Both the position numbers and the translations under genes were made by a program. The notes under the pieces were generated by a model. The model was not told where the DNA came from, ran no database searches, and was given only the letters and a program-made list of their open reading frames with translations. DNA of 9,719 nt. It comes from an uncultured Collinsella sp. (GTDB taxonomy: Bacteria > Actinomycetota > Coriobacteriia > Coriobacteriales > Coriobacteriaceae). The stretch covers positions 1-9,719 of the forward strand of contig CABUTN010000058.1 in the NCBI GenBank assembly GCA_902494565.1, read 5' to 3'. Within the stretch, counting starts at the first letter, position 1; each line of letters starts with the position of its first letter. Below are positions 7,954 through 9,719 of this stretch, one piece after another.

Positions 7954-8388
7954 CTAGCTCTCCCAGCCGGCGCGGATTGTTGTTATGACATCGCCTAGGC
8001 GCTGGCCGAGGGCTGACAGATGTTGGAGCACTTCGCCGGGCGAAGCACCGTTGAGGATGCAGGTGAGCGCATACGAGACCAAGAAAATCGCCGCAAGCCC
8101 TAGCGGAATGAGCACGATCATCGCCAATGTGCGCAGGCGCTGGCCCACGCGGCGACGACGCGCACGACGCTTGTCGAACGCGAGCTCCTGCGCATATGAA
8201 TCTTGCTGTACGGAATAGGCCTCTGGCGCCGATTCGCACCCGGGCACAGCTGCAGGTACAACAGCGGGCACGACATTTTGCGCAAAGGGCTGGGCGGCTA
8301 CCCCTTGCATTTGCATCTCCATGAGTCGTTGCTGCTGACGCAGCCTGCGCTCAGTTTGTTGCTGCGGAGTCTCAAGAAACAGATCCAT
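7954..8388 (-). CDS. Small Gln-rich single-pass membrane protein, function unknown
   Basis: This 144-residue protein belongs to no family I recognise. Residues 1-30 are very rich in Gln, Arg and Met (QQQTERRLRQQQRLMEMQMQ) and probably helical. Residues 31-56 are a Pro/Ala/Val linker. A basic cluster, RRARRRR (74-80), precedes one hydrophobic helix at about 88-112 (TLAMIVLIPLGLAAIFLVSYALTC), followed by a 32-residue tail. The positive charges before the helix predict a cytoplasmic N-terminus and an outside C-terminus. There is no signal peptide or lipobox. The ATG at 8388 is chosen because GGAGG lies 5 nt upstream; an in-frame TTG at 8400 overlaps that site. Its codon use matches the host genes and rmuC follows 124 nt later. 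It could be a scaffold or division/envelope accessory protein, but nothing here proves that. Confidence 0.75.
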   Translation of the reverse strand: MDLFLETPQQQTERRLRQQQRLMEMQMQGVAAQPFAQNVVPAVVPAAVPGCESAPEAYSVQQDSYAQELAFDKRRARRRRVGQRLRTLAMIVLIPLGLAAIFLVSYALTCILNGASPGEVLQHLSALGQRLGDVITTIRAGWES

Positions 8389-8393
8389 GCTGG

Positions 8394-8398
8394 CCTCC
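8394..8398 (-). promoter_or_regulatory. Ribosome binding site of the small membrane protein
   Basis: A perfect GGAGG on the minus strand, 5 nt before the ATG at 8388. It rules out the upstream TTG at 8400 as the start. Confidence 0.7.
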
Positions 8399-8466
8399 AA
8401 AATCGGAGCATTCGACGCTTACGACCAGCATCCCGCACCGCCATGACCGCGACAACGCAATCGCCG

Positions 8467-8495
8467 GCAATAGCCACAAAGTTTCTTTTGCTCAA
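8467..8495 (-). promoter_or_regulatory. Candidate promoter of the small membrane-protein gene
   Basis: On the minus strand TTGAGC (8490-8495) and TATTGC (8467-8472) are separated by exactly 17 nt, giving a leader of about 70 nt before the ATG at 8388. The -35 hexamer lies inside the palindrome CTTTTG-CT-CAAAAG (8485-8498), so a protein bound there would compete with RNA polymerase. The spacing is good and the hexamer matches moderate. Confidence 0.38.
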
Positions 8496-8547
8496 AAGCT
8501 GTCGAAAAGCTCAACAACTCCCCTACCAGCACTTTCTCTGAGCTTTT
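8485..8547. repeat. AT-rich cluster of palindromes and AAAAGCT boxes
   Basis: Within otherwise GC-rich DNA this segment holds the palindrome CTTTTG-CT-CAAAAG (8485-8498), two direct copies of AAAAGCT 11 nt apart (8494-8500 and 8505-8511), and a 9-bp inverted repeat AAAAGCTCA / TGAGCTTTT (8505-8513 and 8539-8547). A further AAAAGCT lies at 8603-8609. One-helical-turn spacing and the overlap with a candidate -35 suggest regulator sites upstream of the small membrane-protein gene. The repeats are seen; the regulator is inferred. Confidence 0.5.
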
Positions 8548-8641
8548 TTCGCCAGCAATCTTTTGGCCTTCCACCCTTACGCCAACTGACCAAAATCTAA
8601 CCAAAAGCTTGACGAAAATTGTGGAGACCGGGACCCCACAC

Positions 8642-8669
8642 AAAAAGTGCCGCCCCAAAGGGGCGGCAC
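8642..8669 (-). terminator. Strong rho-independent terminator
   Basis: The ten-base arms GTGCCGCCCC (8647-8656) and GGGGCGGCAC (8660-8669) pair perfectly around an AAA loop. The minus strand continues into TTTTT (8642-8646). It ends transcription coming from the right, that is, from the truncated membrane-protein gene and its 180-nt downstream region. A weaker hairpin with AATTTT follows at about 8615-8639 and may be a backup. Confidence 0.88.
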
Positions 8670-8851
8670 ACAAACCAATCTATTAGCCAAAACTCGTTGG
8701 CAAGCCCGCGTCGTCAGACCCGCGGCGCATGCCTTTGCCTCGCGTGACTCTGCGAAGCCGTGAGCGAGAGGGAAAGGGATGCGCCGCGGGTCTGACGTCC
8801 GGAGCGGTGAAACCAGCAGTTGCCCTGCGCTCCGTGGTCGGTGAGGACAGA
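8670..8851 (-). other. Gene-free structured region between the truncated gene and the terminator
   Basis: This stretch has no credible coding frame. It contains the 86-bp palindromic element (8712-8797) and a second inverted repeat, CGGAGCG (8800-8806) with CGCTCCG (8828-8834), around a 21-nt loop. Transcription from the right would make one heavily folded RNA ending at the strong terminator. It could be a structured 3' untranslated region, a processed small RNA or a palindromic repeat insertion. I match it to no known RNA family by eye. Together with the AT-rich region at 8401-8641 it fills the 450-base gap between genes. Confidence 0.4.
8712..8797. repeat. 86-bp palindromic element with perfect 19-bp inverted arms
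   Basis: CGTCAGACCCGCGGCGCAT (8712-8730) is exactly the reverse complement of 8779-8797. The stem continues inward imperfectly: GCCTTTGCCTCGC faces GCGAGAGGGAAAGGG with G-G mismatches and small offsets, leaving a short apical loop near 8745-8760. The size and shape fit an intergenic palindromic repeat or MITE-like sequence, or the core of a structured RNA. No clear flanking target duplication is visible. Confidence 0.85.
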
Positions 8852-9118
8852 CTACATGCCCGCGAGACCGCGGGCGGCGGTGGCGCACATAAACGCCAAG
8901 GTTAAAATCACGAGCGAGCCCGCAATGTCTGCCAGCACGCCCATTGCACGACGCTCAAACAACCAGCTCTCAAAGTGCGGGGCGACGTTGCGCCAAACAC
9001 GCCACAGCAAGATGCCCATACCGATGACGCCTGGGATATTGAGCAGTAGGATCTCGGAGCACAAAAGACCGATCAGGTTGCCGGCGGCAAAACCAGCGTC
9101 GCCCTCGCAGTATTTGCG
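8852..9118 (-). pseudogene. 5'-truncated host membrane-protein gene
   Basis: About 88 C-terminal residues of a host gene remain, ending at TAG (8852-8854). They run from roughly YCEGDAGFAAGNLIG to ATAARGLAGM. One long hydrophobic segment (AGNLIGLLCSEILLLNIPGVIGMGILLW) may form one or two membrane helices; a basic/amphipathic stretch with VWRNVAPHFESWLFERR follows, then another helix (MGVLADIAGSLVILTLAFMCATAA). Codon use is GC-rich like the host genes up to about 9118. Beyond that the frame stays open to a TTG at 9208, but this part is antisense to ICE coding sequence and has no hydrophobic or host-like character. The original N-terminus is missing. I do not recognise the family. Confidence 0.55.
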
Positions 9119-9525
9119 ATAAACAGTGCGCTTTCCAGAAGTTTTGCAATACGGTACTGCACAATGAAGCGTGTGACGCTCACAAAGAGCTGCACAGGCA
9201 TAAGGCAAAGGAGATTACCTTTTCCGACTTGACCTTAGAAGAAGCGCGGCAGCTTCATACCTTTGATGAATATTTCAAAGGGGAAACCGCCTTTGAAAGA
9301 GCCGGGAAGAAAATCACGCCGAAGCTGCTTCTTGAAGCAATCCGTACTTTGCCGGAAGAAAAGCGCAAAGCCGTACTCCTGTACTATTTCGAGGGAATGA
9401 ACGACACCGAGATTGCGGAGCTGTTCGATACGTCGAGAAGCACGATACAGTACAGGCGGACAAGCTCTTTTGAGCTGCTAAAAAAATATCTGGAGGAAAA
9501 TGCTGATGAATGGGACGAATGGTAA
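9118..9525 (+). CDS. ICE sigma-70 region-4-like regulator, 5' end lost
   Basis: The coding frame begins with DKQCAFQKFCNTVLHNEACDAHKE at about 9118 and ends at TAA (9523-9525), giving about 135 residues against roughly 140 for relatives in Tn916/Tn1549-type elements. The helix-turn-helix is in the last third (LPEEKRKAVLLYYFEGMNDTEIAELFDTSRSTIQYRRTSSFELLKKYLEE), the usual sigma region 4 fold; regions 2 and 3 are absent. Such proteins are thought to control transfer or excision genes of the element. No ATG lies in frame, and the only clear in-frame start is TTG at 9229, which would discard 37 residues of family-like sequence and has a poorly spaced AAGGAG. The natural start was therefore probably lost at the junction. 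It overlaps the next gene by 20 bases. Confidence 0.8.
   Translation, partial: DKQCAFQKFCNTVLHNEACDAHKELHRHKAKEITFSDLTLEEARQLHTFDEYFKGETAFERAGKKITPKLLLEAIRTLPEEKRKAVLLYYFEGMNDTEIAELFDTSRSTIQYRRTSSFELLKKYLEENADEWDEW
9492..9496 (+). promoter_or_regulatory. Ribosome binding site of the HTH_16 gene
   Basis: GGAGG lies inside the end of the sigma-like gene. It is 9 nt before ATG 9506 but only 3 nt before ATG 9500, so 9506 is preferred. The arrangement suggests translational coupling. Confidence 0.55.
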
Positions 9526-9719
9526 CGAACCCGGCTACCCGGAAAAAGCCCTTGTTCCCTATCCTGTCATTTTGGCAGCGACAAAGGGCGACCCGGACGC
9601 TATGAAGATTGTCTTGCAGCATTTCAGCGGCTACATAGCCCGCCTCTCCATGCGGAAGCTGTACGACGAGCGCGGGAACGTCTATTTTGGCGTAGACCAC
9701 GACATTCGGGAACGGCTGC
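9506..9719 (+). CDS. ICE helix-turn-helix (HTH_16-type) protein, runs off the window
   Basis: Seventy-one codons are visible (MNGTNGNEPGYPEKALVPYP to DHDIRERL) before the window ends. The segment YPVILAATKGDPDAMKIVLQHFSGYIARLSMRKLYDERGNVYFGVDHDIRERL matches the HTH_16 proteins that follow the sigma-like regulator in Tn1549-like elements and precede excisionase and integrase. It is presumed to bind DNA in element regulation; the exact role is not established. Its start overlaps the upstream gene by 20 bases, with the ribosome site inside that gene, implying coupled translation. An alternative ATG at 9500 adds two residues. Confidence 0.78.
   Translation, partial: MNGTNGNEPGYPEKALVPYPVILAATKGDPDAMKIVLQHFSGYIARLSMRKLYDERGNVYFGVDHDIRERL

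Larger units (their letters stand above)
9113..9719 (+). mobile_element. Fragment of a Tn916/Tn1549-type integrative conjugative element
   Basis: From about 9113-9120 the sequence becomes visibly less GC-rich, with AAA, GAA and CTT-type codon choice and genes on the opposite strand to all host genes. Both genes belong to the regulatory end of Tn916/Tn1549-like elements. In that family xis and int would be expected just to the right of the window. The left boundary is not a normal element end, because it cuts at the start of the sigma-like gene. The element identity is family knowledge; truncation or mis-assembly is inferred. Confidence 0.75.

Noticed and set aside
8505..8549. AAAAGCTCA / TGAGCTTTT inverted repeat read as a plus-strand terminator
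   Set aside because: There is no plus-strand gene upstream, the loop is 26 nt and the stem is AT-rich. An operator or repeat reading is more likely.
8401..8851. tRNA, CRISPR or attachment-site content in the intergenic region
   Set aside because: No cloverleaf or T-loop consensus, no regularly spaced repeats, and no tRNA 3' end or integrase-site signature were seen.
8858..8875. GCCCGCG-AGAC-CGCGGGC hairpin at the end of the truncated gene, considered as a terminator
   Set aside because: It lies inside the coding end (codons for ARGLAG) and no T-tract follows on either strand. A much better terminator stands at 8642-8669.
8577..8888. A 103-codon minus-strand frame across the hairpin region
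   Set aside because: It would translate through the perfect inverted repeat and the strong terminator, overlaps the end of the truncated gene, and has an unstructured Arg/Pro/Ser composition.
8820..9122. A 100-codon plus-strand frame opposite the truncated membrane-protein gene
   Set aside because: Antisense to a frame with clear hydrophobic helices; no ribosome site or family.
9314..9700. A 128-codon minus-strand frame opposite the ICE genes
   Set aside because: It crosses two recognised ICE genes in antisense and shows no domain.

Overview
The window looks like chromosomal DNA of a high-GC Gram-positive bacterium, most likely Coriobacteriia and Collinsella-like. This rests on the strongly GC-rich codon use, purine-rich GGAGG-type ribosome sites and the gene products themselves; it is an inference, not a database result. 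At the far right the sequence changes abruptly into lower-GC, Firmicutes-style DNA from an integrative conjugative element (ICE).

Layout. Every host gene is on the minus strand, so transcription runs right to left. From right to left they are: a 5'-truncated membrane-protein gene (about 8852-9118); a gene-free stretch (8401-8851) with a long perfect inverted repeat, a strong terminator and an AT-rich, repeat-dense upstream region; a small Gln-rich single-pass membrane protein (7954-8388); rmuC (6474-7829); a homodimer-type ABC exporter (4544-6346); nth, endonuclease III (3815-4480); and mfd, the transcription-repair coupling factor (25-3657). Three of the four well-identified genes (rmuC, nth, mfd) act in DNA maintenance. 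Putative terminators after rmuC and nth suggest separate units, although the 63-nt gap between the ABC gene and nth would allow co-transcription.

Right end. From about 9113-9120 to the end of the window the + strand carries two genes overlapping by 20 bases: a sigma-70 region-4-like regulator and an HTH_16-type protein. This pair normally sits just before xis and int in Tn916/Tn1549-type elements. The join falls almost exactly at the beginning of the sigma-like gene and inside the host membrane-protein gene, so both lack their 5' ends. That is not where an intact element should end, so it is either an ICE remnant or a chimeric assembly join.

I see no CRISPR array, tRNA, rRNA, defence cluster or clearly new system. 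The items most worth a second look are the host/ICE junction, the 86-bp palindromic element at 8712-8797, and the cluster of AAAAGCT boxes and palindromes upstream of the small membrane-protein gene.
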